A stretch of DNA of 64,000 nt from Aspidapion aeneum (taxonomy: Eukaryota > Arthropoda > Insecta > Coleoptera > Brentidae). This document shows, one piece after another, positions 21,706-34,243 of this stretch (its first letter is position 1; the number at the start of each line of letters is the position of its first letter). The position numbers and the translations under genes were made by a program. The DNA is taken from NCBI GenBank assembly GCA_963576565.1, contig OY755048.1, forward strand, positions 4,904,501 to 4,968,500, given 5' to 3'. A model generated the notes under the pieces. That model was given only the letters and a program-made list of their open reading frames with translations, was not told the origin of the DNA and searched no databases.

Positions 21706-23839
21706 GGGTAAAACACCTAGTTAGCCGTCCACCCCCAATTGTCGTCCACTTTGGCACTTTCTGCCTAAAAATAAGATAACAAGCACCATATGGCTCCATC
21801 TATGGACACTTTCTTAAAAAATGATCCTTCCCCCACCAAACGGTAAAGTCGTTTTTTAAATTGCGCCAAAAGTTTAGCCAGTACAGTGGTACAGTCTTGT
21901 CTTTAGAAGGGTGAACGTGCGTTGAACCAAAGTGAAGTTTTCGTTATGTTTTTGCTAGTGTAGGTGCCTGCGGGAAATAGCGAGTAAGTACTAGAATTTT
22001 ACAAAATGTGTTGAACTTTTATGTTTTTTAGTTAGAATAATAATTTTCTCATCGAAAAATATCACTTTTAGTTACAATTTCTTAGTTTTTCTATCAAAAA
22101 ATGGGTGGTCGCCGAACTGGATGAAAAAAAGGTCAAAAATAATTATTCGTCCAGGTGGACGAAAACTGGGTTACTGGTCCATGTGCTTATAATCTATCCT
22201 AATCTTTTATTATTAAAATTAGTGAAATTTTAAGACACATTGCAAACAGATTTTGTGTTCTATAATATCATGTCCAGTTCTCGTCCGCATTTTTCTCTTC
22301 GTTTACCAGAGTTTTATTGACACAAAATCGGCAAAATTTGGTTGGTCGAAGAAATGGAATTTTTCGACCACCCAAAATATGGCCGGACGAAAAACTGGAA
22401 TCTTTCGACCACATCAATTTTTTGTTGATTTTGACGGACGAAAAACAGATTTTTCTCGACCACTAGCAATTAAGAAGTTGCGCACTTGCCGCTTCTCGAG
22501 CGTGATAGGGATCTCCTTGCAAGTGCGCATACCCGTAAAAAAAAAAAAAAAAAAAATCCCTGACTGTTTCTTGTTAAAATAGGTAATTAAAAAATGGAAG
22601 TAGGTACCTACCTATAAGTATAAGGCATTCCCAGTTGGAAATTCTTGAAATTTTTCGGGTACTTCTAGGGACAATAAAAAAATGGTCCATATTGCAAAGT
22701 TTAAATTTTATAAGAATTTAAATAGTGAAGAATGCATTTTGCTAATTTTTACCATTTTTTGAGATACAAATCCTTTTGAAAAAATTGCATTGGTGTTCCT
22801 AATTTTATTATTTAGGTTAGTCTTTTTTATTTTTTGAAGATTTTTTTATTTAGCTAGTATAAAATAGAATTGAATTTTTCAGATTACACCATATACTTTT
22901 TAGGTAGGTACCTGGTGTGTACAAAAATAAAAATAAATCAGTGCTTCCATTTTAAAAATATTTGTTGGAACCTAATGGCCACAAGCACCATGCTTAAAAG
23001 TTTGGTGCTTAAATGCTTTGTTTTTCTGTATTTAAAAAATATGGCTGAATTTTTCAATGAGGATAATGGCGTCAAAACATTTAAAAAAATATTATTTTAA
23101 ATCTGTCGTTACTTTCTATGACATTCTTTTTTTAACCATAACGAAATAAAAAAATTGGATTTCTAGGTATACCAATAAAAAGTACACAGATATTTCGACT
23201 AAATTTCCTCGACCCAAGAATAATAACGACTGTAACTTATGGTGACTAAACTAGTTTACCATCAAGATTTAAGTTGAAGTTGCCTTCAACAAGAAAATTA
23301 AACGCAAGAAACCGAATACTCTTCCAGTTGTTCCACTATGTTATTTAGGTACACTAATATGCTTAACGAACTTCGCGGGAATATTGCTCCTAAATCTGCT
23401 CAAATCAAGTTTTTCCTTGTGAATTTCGTCCAAAAAACTCCAATTTTCGACCAATTTATTTGGCGTGTTGTCGATTAATTCCATATTCCTATTTTTCGTC
23501 CTAAAATGGTTCGTCGAATAATACCAGTTTTCGACCGCCAACAAACCAGTTGTTCGAACCACCAAAACCTAGTTTTCGTCCGGTCGAAAAACTAGAAATT
23601 TTTGGACGGAAGGAAGGAAGGCCGTGGACGGAAACTGGGCAAAACGATATTTTTTTCATTTTAATTGTCTGGAACTGTTAGATTAAGGCAAAAAAATCTA
23701 AATTAATTATTTTTGAATTCTTAAATCATCAAAGAATGGAAATTAGCCGCTCATAATACCAAATGATGTAAAATGTTCGAGATTTCGGGCTCTAAAGTTG
23801 AAATTTCCACTAACTGGACGACAATTGGGTAGTTTACCC
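21706..23839. mobile_element. Pogo-type element, 2134 bp, with internal GACGAAAACTGG motifs
   Basis: Flanked by TA at 21704-21705 and 23840-23841. Both ends start GGGTAAA (as at 4420) and carry 'caattgtcgtcca' 28 bp (left) or a few bases (right) further in, in inverted orientation. Inside, variants of 'gacgaaaactgg' / 'ccagttttcgtc' and 'tttcgacca' recur many times on both strands at 22090-22470 and 23400-23640. No transposase frame is left; frames of 60-109 codons (22253, 22870, 23341) have no motif. Read as a non-autonomous relative of the 4420 element, or an internally decayed full one. Confidence 0.6.
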
Positions 23840-24524
23840 TACGAAACATTTGCCTCCCCTAGCCTAGTAATGAAAACAGTGAGTTACCATATAATAATGT
23901 GGCTATATATATGCTAAAAAGCTAAACTTTAATTAAACTGATCAGTCGCCAAACTACGAACAAAAGTTCGTAGAAACAGTAGGATATAGTGATACAGATG
24001 CTAAAAAAGTTTAGTGTGTTTTCAGTGTTCAAGACCTATAAACCAAGGCCGTACCTAGGGGGGGGGGGAGGATCAAAGGGGATCAATCACCTCTCCTGAA
24101 ATGTTTAGGACTTAAAAATAATAGAATATTTAGTAGTGATAGTGGTAAATCTATGCAAAGTGAGTGGCAAATTATTTATGTTATCTAAATTTCACTTATG
24201 TCACCCACATTCTTCTTTAAATTTCTAAAACACCCCGTATTGCTTGATAACATCACGCAATAGAGGCTATAAGCGTGAACATAACTTACGTTACGCAAAT
24301 AAGATACGTTGCGTAGAAACAACGATTTGAAAACAGGCTTAAAGCACATACGTAACATCTTTTGTGTGAATTTAAATGTTACCAGGAGAAGGGAACGTTC
24401 CTAAATTACGCAAAAATTTAGGACTTTTGACCCCTTACCACTTCGTAACGCATTTTTAAGAAAAACCACATTAAGAAAACATTAAGTGTAACGCAAGGGT
24501 AAACCCCCCTCCCCCCCCCTTGAG

Positions 24525-24681
24525 CAGGGGAGGATTGGCAATATGAGAAAATGAAAAAATCCCGGTGCGCCGGTGCTTTATGGGCTGGTGAATTATGGGC
24601 CGGTGCCTTATGAGCAGTAGATTTTTGGGCCAGGCAAATATTTTTTTTCCGGGCTGGTTAACGGTTCCCTATCCAGCCCTG
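24525..24681. mobile_element. Nested hAT-like MITE, 157 bp
   Basis: Ends CAGGGGAGGATTGGC and, inverted, CAGGGCTGGATAGGG. Flanks CCCTTGAG (24517-24524) and TCGTTGAG (24682-24689) share 6 of 8 bases. The interior has short direct repeats 'tatgggctggtg', 'tatgggccggtg', 'ttgggcc'. Degenerate, hence moderate confidence. Confidence 0.5.
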
Positions 24682-25381
24682 TCGTTGAGCGTTACGTAAT
24701 TTAAGAATAGAGATAAACACCATTTAAACGGAAATTCTTTGGCTTATAACAGTGTATTTTGTTTTTGTCTATAACGATTGTGTTAAAAAAATAAAATAAA
24801 AAGTATAAGTAGTAGCAAGTGGAGGTCGTCACTTGATGCTAAGTGGATTCGCTTTGTCTTTACCTTTACTCAAGCAAGCGATCACAAAACTCAAACAAAA
24901 CACGAAAAAAAAAGGGAAAATAAAAATTTACAATGTCATTGAGAAAAACAAACCAATAAGGTTGCACGTTAAGCGCGGCAACGTTACGTCGAGCGTAATG
25001 CGTATCGTACGTCTGTCAAATTCTGGGCATGCGCACAATTAAAAGATTAAAGTAATGTGGTATTCACACATGATTGAAAACTTCATGTTCAACAAAAATA
25101 ACGCTTCCCTAGCGCCCAGAGCACTTACGTCTTATAAATGGCTGTAAGCTCCTGCTGCAGTCATTTTTTTATTATTTGGCAAAACACAGATCATTAAAAC
25201 ATATATATTTTTTAGGGCAGATTAGAAACACAAGTTTGACACCATCCAAGTACAATGTTTCGAAAGTTATAATACTTTTAAACCACAAAATATATTGAAA
25301 TTCAGCGTCGGATAGAATTTCTTGCAACCACTTTTCTTTAAAAACTCGTAAACAATAAGTGAGTAGAAACAAAATTTTGTA

Positions 25382-25445
25382 CTTCCATTGTCTTTATTTA
25401 CTTTAAACACGACGTTTCGGTTAGTAAGTATCTCTAATAGTTTTC
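25382..25445 (+). repeat. Dispersed ~65-bp repeat, copy 3
   Basis: 'cttccattgtctttatttac', 'cacgacgtttcggttagta' and 'agtatctctaat', as at 6093-6160 with only a few differences. Confidence 0.65.
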
Positions 25446-25848
25446 TAATAACTTAAAATACTGTCAGAACTTTGGTTTTTAAAATATTGAAAAGAAACGC
25501 AAAATTCAATTTTAAAGCAATATTTTTAACCCAATATGGACTATTTCTTCAATTACCATATCTTTTAGTTGGAAAGGTATTAGCTCCGTTTATCTTTTTT
25601 AATCCAGGATTAACATTAGTATTGATAAAGGGACACTTGTGACAGGGTTAATTTTGGTTGATAGCGTTTTTAAAAGGTTCAATGTCAGCAAAACATGCTA
25701 AAAATTAACATTTTGTACAGGTCCCAACACAAAATCCAAATTTTCCAAAATTCTATTTTTAAACCTCTTATCCCCCTGGAAATTTTTTTCGTGGGTACGG
25801 CCCTGCTATAGACCGTATTTGGCCAAACTTTACTACTACTATGTCGGT

Positions 25849-27592
25849 TTAGAACGTTTTTCTACGTTGTCCGACGCCTATTCTCCACCTCCTTCGATCC
25901 TGACAATCATCCCCTGTCAGATTCTTTTGACTCATTGATCTTTGGATTGACTGTTGCCATTCCAGCTTAGGACGCCCTCTTTTTCTGCGCCCTATTGGTT
26001 GCCATTCTAGGACCTGCTTTGGTAATCTTTCGTCGTTCATCCGTTGTACATGGCCGTTCCATATCAGTTGCCTTTTAGTAATGTCATCCGTTATGCTTCC
26101 CTCGATTCCCATTCTCTCTTTTATGATCGCATTTCTTATGTGATCTATTCTAGATATTCTCATTGATCTTCTTATTGCATCCATTTCGACACTTTCCATT
26201 TTTGTTTTGTATTTTTCTGTTACGCGACAAGCCTCTATTCCATACAACAGCGTGCTTTAGACAATTGTTTCATATATGTTAAATTTTACATTCTTTTGTA
26301 TCTCTCTGCTCCATAAGATACTGTTAAGACATCCAATAACTTTTTTTGCTTTTACTATTCTTTTTTCCAGTTCTTTACAGTCTGTTCCTGTCTTATCAAA
26401 TGTGACACCCAAGTCTACATATTCATTGCATGGAGATATTGTTTGTCCATTTTCTAGCACTAACTCACTGGATTCGTTTCCAATACATAAGTACTGTGTC
26501 TTGTCCACGTTCACTGTTAGTCCCCACTTTTGGTATTCTTCTGTTAAATTTCTCATCATATACTCCATGTCTTCTTTATCATTAGCCACAATTACTTGGT
26601 CGTCAGCAAACTGTAGTGTGTATATGGTAAATCGGTCGTTAAGTTGTATTCCCAAGCCGTGCACTTTACGTTTCCAGTTTTTTAGAGCTACTGCGATATA
26701 TATTTTAAATAGAGTTGGAAAGATACAACATGCCTGTCTTAAGCCTTTTGTTACCAGGAATTCTTTTGAAAGTCGATTTCCAATTTTAATTTTAGATTTT
26801 GACCCTTTGTATAATTCTTTTATCGCTTTTATGTATGTATAATTGATATTAGTTTGCTCTAAAACTGTCCATAATTTTTCTACTGGAACGGTATCATATG
26901 CTTTGTGTAGGTCCACAAAGGTAACATGAGTCTCTATATTTCTGGCGCTCCTTTTCTCAATTACTTGTTTAAGACAAAAAACATTATCACTACAAGATCT
27001 GCCTGCGCGAAACCCACTTTGCTTTTCTTCTTCTTGTTCATGAAAATCATTCTCTATTAGATCCCTAAGAATCCCACCGTACAATCTACTTAGAGTACTG
27101 GTTACTGAAATTCCTCTATAATTGTTGCAATCCAGCTTGTTTCCTTTTTTATGTATTGAGGATATGAATGCAATTTTCCAATCATTAGGTACTGGATGTC
27201 CGTTTATGCATTGATTAATAATATATGTGAGATTTTCGAGTAGTTTCTCTGATCCATATTTGAGCATTTCAGCATATATTCCCCCAGGTCTACTAGCTTT
27301 TCCGGATTTATCCTTTTTTTAATATTATTCTTTATCATTTCTTTTTCGATGATTACTTCCTCTCCATGTACTTCTATGTCTCTTCTCGGAGAAGCTGCCA
27401 GATATTCGGGTCTCGTCTCCTGCAGCAGTCCCTTGTAGTGTTCTGTTCATTGTTCTGGTTTGATTATCTGGATGTTTACTTTTTCTTTTGCTGGGTTTTT
27501 TACTGTAGAAATGAATTTCCATACTTCAGAACTCTGCCTACCTCCTACGTGTGTGTTTATGTCGTGGCACTTGCGCTCGAACATTTCATTTT
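25849..27592 (-). pseudogene. LINE reverse transcriptase (RTE-like), main copy, 3' part
   Basis: Minus-strand RT of the same family as 10965-11774. Visible in order: fingers (H-P-V-P-N-D-W, I-S-S-I-H-K-K-G-N, N-Y-R-G-I-S-V-T), Q-S-G-F-R-A-G-R-S, motif A F-V-D-L-H-K-A-Y-D, motif B decayed to G-L-R-Q-A-C-C, motif C intact F-A-D-D, then the thumb and basic C-terminus (YGHV-type phrase, here N-G-H-V-Q-R-M, and GRRKRGRPKLEW). Damage: an in-frame stop at 26257-26259 where the other copy has Glu-Lys, and a frameshift at about 27300-27325 upstream of the M-L-K-Y-G segment. The segment 27325-27592 encodes the linker before the RT (C-H-D-L-N-T, E-V-W-K-F, E-Q-W-T-E-H-Y). The 3' end closes just after the stop, with a short TAG repeat (minus strand), typical of RTE elements. 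Antisense frames here are shadows. Confidence 0.85.
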
Positions 27593-27739
27593 TAGCTCAC
27601 ACTACTACTATACTATAGTAGTGTGAGCTATAGTGATCCTAATTTTTTCGAGAAAAAAAAGTTGCTCCGATTTCAAAATTTTTTATATATCTTTGCGTTT
27701 CAGATGATTTTGAAACTTTTTTGTTGCGCCGTCTGTCTC

Positions 27740-27808
<69 letters not shown>

Positions 27809-28355
27809 ATGTCTGTCTGTAACGACCAACGCGCATAACTCAAAAACCGCTTGCCCGATTTTAATGAAATTTGGTACCTACGCTGGGTTTTGGGTCGAGA
27901 TGGTCCCATTTAAAAATGAACAAAATCCACCAAACACAAGCCAAATAAAAGGGTGGGGGTATATTTCAAAAATTAGAGTTTATGTAAAAATATGGCGTGT
28001 GTGATATCAAACGAAAGGTAATTGCGTCTGGAGTTAAATAAAATACATTTTACTTTTTAAAAAAAGGGTGGGGGTAAATTTAATAAATTATTGTTTATGT
28101 GGAAATATGGCGTGTGTGATATCAAACGAAACGTAATTGAGTCTGGAGTTAAACAAAATACATTTTAGTAAAAAAAAGGTGGGGGTAGATTTGAAAAATT
28201 AAAGTTTAAGTCAAAACATGGCTTGTGTGGTATCAAACGAAAGGTAATTGAGTCTGGAGTTCAATAAAATATATTTCAGTTTTTAGTTATATTAGCTCAC
28301 ACTATAACTATAGTACCTAGTGTGAGCTTAGGTGCCCATAGATTGGCAGAGTATT
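27593..28355 (+). mobile_element. Family H element, full copy 2, inserted in a LINE
   Basis: Complete: left hairpin, (CTGT)n at 27731-27821, three ~110-bp units, right hairpin and tail ending 'ttggcagagtatt'. It interrupts the minus-strand LINE between its endonuclease part and the linker. The flanks 'catttt' and 'ttctgtgcg' rejoin into a continuous reading frame (R-T-E-K then M-F-E-R-K-C) if the element is left out. The insertion point lies in a run of T, with no clear target duplication. The same insertion is present in unit B (32757), so it predates the duplication. Confidence 0.85.
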
Positions 28356-29044
28356 TTCTGTGCGTATCAAATTTCTTAGCTGTCTTCTGGTTTCACTGTA
28401 GATTTCTAGGTCTCTTTGCTCCTTAGTACTGAGCCATTTCAAGTATGTGCGTTTTTTCTCTTTGACCATTTCCTGTATTTTGTCCGTCCACCACATTTTC
28501 CTGTTATTTCTATTATTTTGGTACCCAACAGCTTCGTTGCTTGCTCCTTTAAGCTTTTTATTATGCTTGTATATATCTCTTCAAATGAGTGATTTGTGTT
28601 TATTAATTTTTCATCTAATCGGTTCTGATACAATCTTTGAGTACTTTCGATTTCTAGACTTCTAAAGTTGTATTTTTGATTGTTTTGGATGCATTCTAGG
28701 TTTTCATTTTCTCTAATACTTTCGTCCTTCTTTGTTTTTCTTAAAGGGAATAATATTTTTGCTTTTACCAGATGGTGGTCAGATCCACAGGTAACACCAC
28801 GAAGTGCTCGCACATCATACCACTTTAATTGCGAGTGTTGTCCACATATAGCATAATCAATAATTGATTTAAGATTTCTTGTTGGTTGAATCCAGGTATA
28901 TCGATGAATATCCTTATGTTTAAAAGAACCATTATTTATTTTTAGGTTGTGGGTTTCACAAAATTGCATCAGTCTTAAGCCATTATTTACTTGAACTTTA
29001 CTTGAACCACAAAAAATATAGCCATATACTTTGTGCTTGAACAT
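28356..29044 (-). pseudogene. LINE endonuclease C-terminus and linker (copy in unit A)
   Basis: Minus-strand continuation of the LINE at 25849-27592. The open segment 28439-29044 shows the end of an APE-type endonuclease: L-R-L-M-Q-F-C-E-T-H-N-L, H-K-D-I-H-R-Y-T-W, I-I-D-Y-A-I and the catalytic S-D-H-H motif, then a lysine-rich linker. A frameshift follows at ~28480, after which the reading continues as W-W-T-D-K-I-Q-E-M up to the family H insertion. The 5' half of the endonuclease, including the first catalytic residues, is missing; homology stops near 29044, so the element is 5' truncated. Dead copy. Confidence 0.8.
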
Positions 29045-30222
29045 AAAATATTACCTGGAAAATGGCATTCTTAAGGTATATTTGTCTCACAGCAAATTCT
29101 GTATCACAGCCCTCTTACTTATGAACTATGACATTAACCCTTGGTTACGAGACACTCAAAGCATTATTCATAAATATATATTTGACGAAATGATTAAATT
29201 TGCTACATTCTTGTCAGTAATTTAGAAAACTATAATTTAAAATGACACATTTACCTTAAAGGGTCAACCGGTTAAAATTCAACAAAAAAATAACTTAAAA
29301 GGCTTAAGTGTAAATTAAAATAAAATGTATAATTTTATCAACATTTGTAGATACAATATTTTCACATAAAGAAGACAATTTGTCTGTTAGATATTGTATT
29401 AATGTGCCAAAGTTCCTACGCTATTTCGTGTCGGTTAAAAATTTTACAATTCACGAGTAGAGAATCATAATTTATTTTTATCCGACCACCTAAGTAATCC
29501 TTTTGTTATTATATCAAACATTTTGGTAAAGATTTTATTTTTCACCTATAAAAATTTTTAATTACATGCCTCACGTTGAAATATAAATGGCGGAATTTTT
29601 ATAAATTAATTTTTTCCGATTAATAACTTATTTATAAACCATATGCTAGGCTAGAATTTTTTGTTTAAAAAGTTTAATTTTTGTTTTTGATGCGTAGATG
29701 CTATTTTTTCTATTGATTCATATATTATTTATTATGTCGTTATCCTTATAAATGTTTAAACTAGAGCTTGATAAATTTCCTCTCAAAAAAATCCAATTCT
29801 TGAATCCGCGCCAATACATTTCTCGAATTTATTGGCTTCCGCTCAATCTAAATTGAGGAAGACATTTCCAGTAGCCATAATAACATTCATTTTTAATCAA
29901 AAAAATATCTTGGTAGTATTAAGTATATTATCTAACATGTTTTTTTTAAACGCTGTATTATAATGTTGTGCTTATCTGATATTTACGACTCCAGGGGCGC
30001 ACTTATAGAAATACCTTAGTTGTTAAGAATTTTACAAAAATGTTTGTTTTGAAAATTTTGGAAAGAGACCTCAATTTACGAACGCTCCTAGCCGTAACAT
30101 TTATCACATGTAGTGATACACCGATTAAAAGGAAATTTCATTATTCACCGTAAAGTAAACAACATATTTTGTTGTAAGAAGCTTAGTTTTTAAAAAAATT
30201 GGATAAAACATGAAACAAAACT
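29045..30222. other. No gene; AT-rich part of unit A
   Basis: AT-rich sequence duplicated at 34244-36140, where a family H copy is inserted. 30050-30222 begins a run of module repeats ('cgaacgctcc', 'aaaaggaaatt', 'aagcttagttttta'). No coding frame recognised. Confidence 0.5.
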
Positions 30223-30230
30223 GCTGGTGT

Positions 30231-30701
30231 TAGCTCCCGCTAAATTTCGCGGTTGTTTATATATATTTTTAAAAACACACAACTGTATGAAGGACAAAGC
30301 GCATTCCGCGTATTTGGACATGCGCACCAACAACCAGTGAGATCCTTGTCAATCGCCTAGAGAAAAAGGCGTGTTAATTTCGTTCTCCAACTATATTTCA
30401 AATATCTACACCTGAAAGTGCTCGATTTTTGTGTACTGAAGCATAGAACTAGAAACTTCAACCCTTCAGCTACGTGGTGACATCATTAGATCCATCAGGG
30501 GCCCCTTGGAAGTGGAGAATTTGGCTGCAAAAGAGGTGAGTGCATTTGTCTGATTACCGTTGTGTGCCACCAATAATTTTTCCTATGGACGTTTAGATTA
30601 TTTCGTAATTTCATATCAATATTTATGTTTGTTCGCGCTATCATTAATTAAAATATTTACAGTCCACTGCATTTAGCGTTTTTTCTATCCGTGGACTAAC
30701 A
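30231..30701. mobile_element. 8-bp-TSD DNA transposon, 471 bp, only in unit A
   Basis: Direct repeats GCTGGTGT at 30223-30230 and 30702-30709 flank it, and unit B shows the uninterrupted single copy (36133-36140 region, 'ctgctggtgtttggtg'). The ends are weakly inverted: TTAGCTCCCGC on the left, TTAGTCCACGG from the right. TSD size fits hAT or P-type elements; the short imperfect ends do not decide. The interior holds 'aagaggtgagtgc' and 'ttaatt...atttacagtcc', which look like splice donor and acceptor, but I see no transposase. Confidence 0.75.
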
Positions 30702-30709
30702 GCTGGTGT

Positions 30710-32470
30710 TTGGTGATTTTCATTTAAAATAAAATTTTATTAGCCACGACGAAGTATTAACCATATTTTTGTATAACAAGCTTGGTTTTTAAGAAAATTG
30801 AATAAAACATTTGACAGACAATTTTTTTACGGAAGTCGCTGGCGAGTTTGTTATAGGTGAAACCCCACCGAGTTACACATTGTTAAAAAGGAAATTTTAC
30901 TGTCTACAATAAAGTGTAATACAGATATTTCCATGTTAAGCTTGTTTTCTGAGAAAATTAGATAAAAATTACAACAACATTATTTTGTGATTTTTAAAAA
31001 ATTGTATAATTTACCAACGACTCTGGAGTTTTAAATATGAAACTAATATTACATTGTTATACAGCACCTAAAAGGACCTTTTATTGGCTACAATAAAGTA
31101 CAGTCGAACCTCTATAACTCGAACCTGAAGGGACAACCAAAACAGTTCGAGTTATGGAGAGTTCGAGTTATAGAAACTCGAGTTACATAGGTTAAAATAC
31201 ATGTAAAAGGTGCAGGGACCGCTTAAAAGGTTCGAGTTATAGAGGGGTTCGAGTTATAGAGGTTCGAGTTAGAGAGGTTCGACTGTATTAACACTTTTCT
31301 CCTGTGGAGCTTGTTTTTTTTTTAAATCGAATAAATTATGCGAAAAACATGGTGTTTTTTAAGCTTTTTTAAATTACTATAATGAACGAACGCCACTTTG
31401 TCATCATAGAAAGCGAATTTTATTGTCTGCAATAAAAATGTATTACACATTTTTCCGTTAAAAGCTTACTATTAGTGGAAATTTAAAAAAAACTAAAAAT
31501 ACAGAATTAAGAGCATCTTAAGGGGTCTGGGGGAAGGGGGGTCTGACGGTTTTAGCAGCTAAATTAAAGAAACCTAATATGATTTTTTTTTGGGTATACA
31601 ATTATACATTTGGAATGCATACCCGTTTCAAATTGAGCTTTGTGCCATATTGGCCACCATCGGCGGTATTAGCAGGTAAATCTAGTATAATATAATTTGT
31701 TGGTTATAAAATTATACATAGGTATTGAATGCATACCTGTGTCAAATTGGGCTTTACAGTGTCAATTTAAAATTTCGGTGCCATGTTGGCCGCTATCATA
31801 TCTCAGCCCCTGTCAACATTTCAGGGTTTGACTCACTAGCGACATCCGTAAATAGGGGTCTTTAAAATTAGAAAAAAATGCTTTTTTTACATGTTTTATT
31901 CAATTTTCTTAAAAACCAAGCTCTTTATCAAAAAATGTGTATCACGCTTTGTCGTAGATTATAAAATTTTCTTTTAAAAGGTTAAAGGGCCAAAGTTATT
32001 TTACAATATACCGTTTCAGTGGTATCCTCAAATTTAAAGTAATTTTTGAAAATCACCATTAATTTTTTCACATGATTTATCCATTTTTTTTTAAAACTAA
32101 GCTTCTTATGACAAAATGTTTTTTACACCTTGCGAGGCTAATGAAATTTTCTTTTAAACAGTGTATAACATAATGTGATAAATGTTATAGCTAACTCTCC
32201 AGGGGCGTCCGTAAATTGGATTCACTTTAAAAAATTACCAAAAAACCATTTTTGTAAAAATAAAATTAAAAACCAAGGTCAGTAGGATAGAATAAAGTAA
32301 AAAGTCAAGTTTTCTCCTATAAAGCTTAGTTTTTTTAAATAATAGACAAAATATGTAACAAAAAGTGATTATTTTTTATTTTTGAAAACTTATAAGTCCC
32401 AAATTAAAACACACCGTTTAAAAGAAAATTTAAGATTCCACAATAAAGTATACTACACATTTTTTCCCAA
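30710..32470. repeat. Module-repeat block of unit A
   Basis: Chain of the ~180-bp modules in mixed orientation: 'ggaaatttactgtctacaa', 'aagcttggtttttaagaaaa', 'gcgacatccgtaaat', 'ctccaggggcgtccgtaaat' and, at 31680-31830, the inverted leader 'atgttggccgctatcatatc'. Repeated in unit B at 36141-38790. No coding potential. Confidence 0.6.
31101..31285. mobile_element. Pogo/Tigger-type MITE, 185 bp, only in unit A
   Basis: TA at 31099-31100 and 31286-31287. Terminal inverted repeats begin CAGTCGAACCTCT and match at 24 of 25 positions. The interior repeats 'gttcgagttatagagg'. Unit B has the empty site 'ataaagtattaac' with one TA. Size, TA target and CAGT..CC ends fit non-autonomous pogo/Tigger elements. 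Confidence 0.9.
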
Positions 32471-32488
32471 GAAGTATAGTTCTGGTTA

Positions 32489-32756
32489 TTATTCTTTATG
32501 ATTTCTTTTTCAATGATTACTTCCTCTCCATGTACTTCTATGTCTCTTCTCGGAGAAGCTGCCAGATATTCGGGTCTCGTCTCCTGCAGCAGTCCCTTGT
32601 AGTGTTCTGTCCATTGTTCTGGTTTGATTATCTGGATGTTTACTTTTTCTTTTGCTGGGTTTTTTACTATAGAAATGAATTTCCATACTTCAGAACTCTG
32701 CCTACCTCCTACGTGTGTGTTTAGGTCGTGGCACTTGCGCTCGAACATTTCATTTT
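32489..32756 (-). pseudogene. LINE linker fragment (unit B)
   Basis: Duplicate of 27325-27592. Reads M-F-E-R-K-C-H-D-L-N-T-H, V-W-K-F-I-S and E-Q-W-T-E-H-Y-K-G-L-L on the minus strand, then runs across the duplication junction into unrelated module repeat. The RT proper is absent from unit B because the duplication begins downstream of it on this strand. Confidence 0.8.
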
Positions 32757-33554
<798 letters not shown>

Positions 33555-34243
33555 TTCTGTGCGTATCAAATTTCTTAGCTGTCTTCTGGTTTCCCTGTAG
33601 ATTTCTAGGTCTCTTTGCTCCTTAGTACTGAGCCATTTCAAGTATGTGCGTTTTTTCTCTTTGACCATTTCCTGTATTTTGTCCGTCCACCACATCTTCC
33701 TGTTATTTCTATTATCTTGGTACCCAACAGCTTCGTTGCTTGCTCCTTTAAGCTTTTTATTATGCTTGTATATATCTCTTCAAATGAGTGATTTGTGTTT
33801 ATTAATTTTTCATCTAATCGGTTCTGATACAATCTTTGAGTACTTTCGATTTCTAGACTTCTAAAGTTGTATTTTTGATTGTTTTGGATGCATTCTAGGT
33901 TTTCATTTTCTCTAATACTTTCGTCCTTCTTTGTTTTTCTTAAAGGGAATAATATTTTTGCTTTTACCAGATGGTGGTCAGATCCACAGGTAACACCACG
34001 AAGTGCTCGCACATCATACCACTTTAATTGCGAGTGTTGTCCACATATAGCATAATCAATAATTGATTTAAGATTTCTTGTTGGCTGAATCCAGGTATAT
34101 CGATGAATATCCTTATGTTTAAAAAAACCATTATTTATTTTTAGGTTGTGGGTTTCACAAAATTGCATCAGTCTTAAGCCATTATTTACTTGAACTTTAC
34201 TTGAACCACAAAAAATATAGCCATATACTTTGTGCTTGAACAT
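33555..34243 (-). pseudogene. LINE endonuclease C-terminus and linker (unit B)
   Basis: Duplicate of 28356-29044. The 201-codon open segment 33638-34243 differs from the unit A copy at only a few residues (for example N-G-F-F for N-G-S-F, G-R-C-G-G for G-K-C-G-G). It keeps the S-D-H-H motif and the same frameshift downstream, so the damage predates the duplication. Confidence 0.8.

Larger units (their letters stand above)
24044..25805. mobile_element. Probable hAT element, 1.76 kb, non-autonomous
   Basis: Left end CAAGGCCGTACCTAGG, right end (inverted) CAGGGCCGTACCCACG. The 8-bp flanks are CTATAAAC (24036-24043) and CTATAGAC (25806-25813), 7 of 8 equal, as expected for an aged hAT target duplication. 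The left 130 bp recurs at 19030-19165. Inside lie a smaller MITE (24525-24681) and a copy of the 65-bp dispersed repeat (25382). No transposase is recognisable. The call depends on the two ends belonging together. Confidence 0.55.
27322..32483 (+). repeat. Tandem duplication, unit A
   Basis: Direct repeat of 32486-38790. Collinear with few base differences from the LINE linker through the family H copy, the LINE endonuclease part, AT-rich DNA and module repeats to 'aagtatagttct'. Without its private insertions (30231-30701 plus TSD, and 31101-31285 plus TA) it is about 4.50 kb; unit B without its own is about 4.49 kb, so the two correspond almost base for base. The A/B junction is at 32484-32485. 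Confidence 0.9.

Noticed and set aside
26276..26842. 188-codon plus-strand frame; also 10937-11362 minus
   Set aside because: Antisense shadows of the LINE RT. The real protein is on the opposite strand with recognisable motifs.
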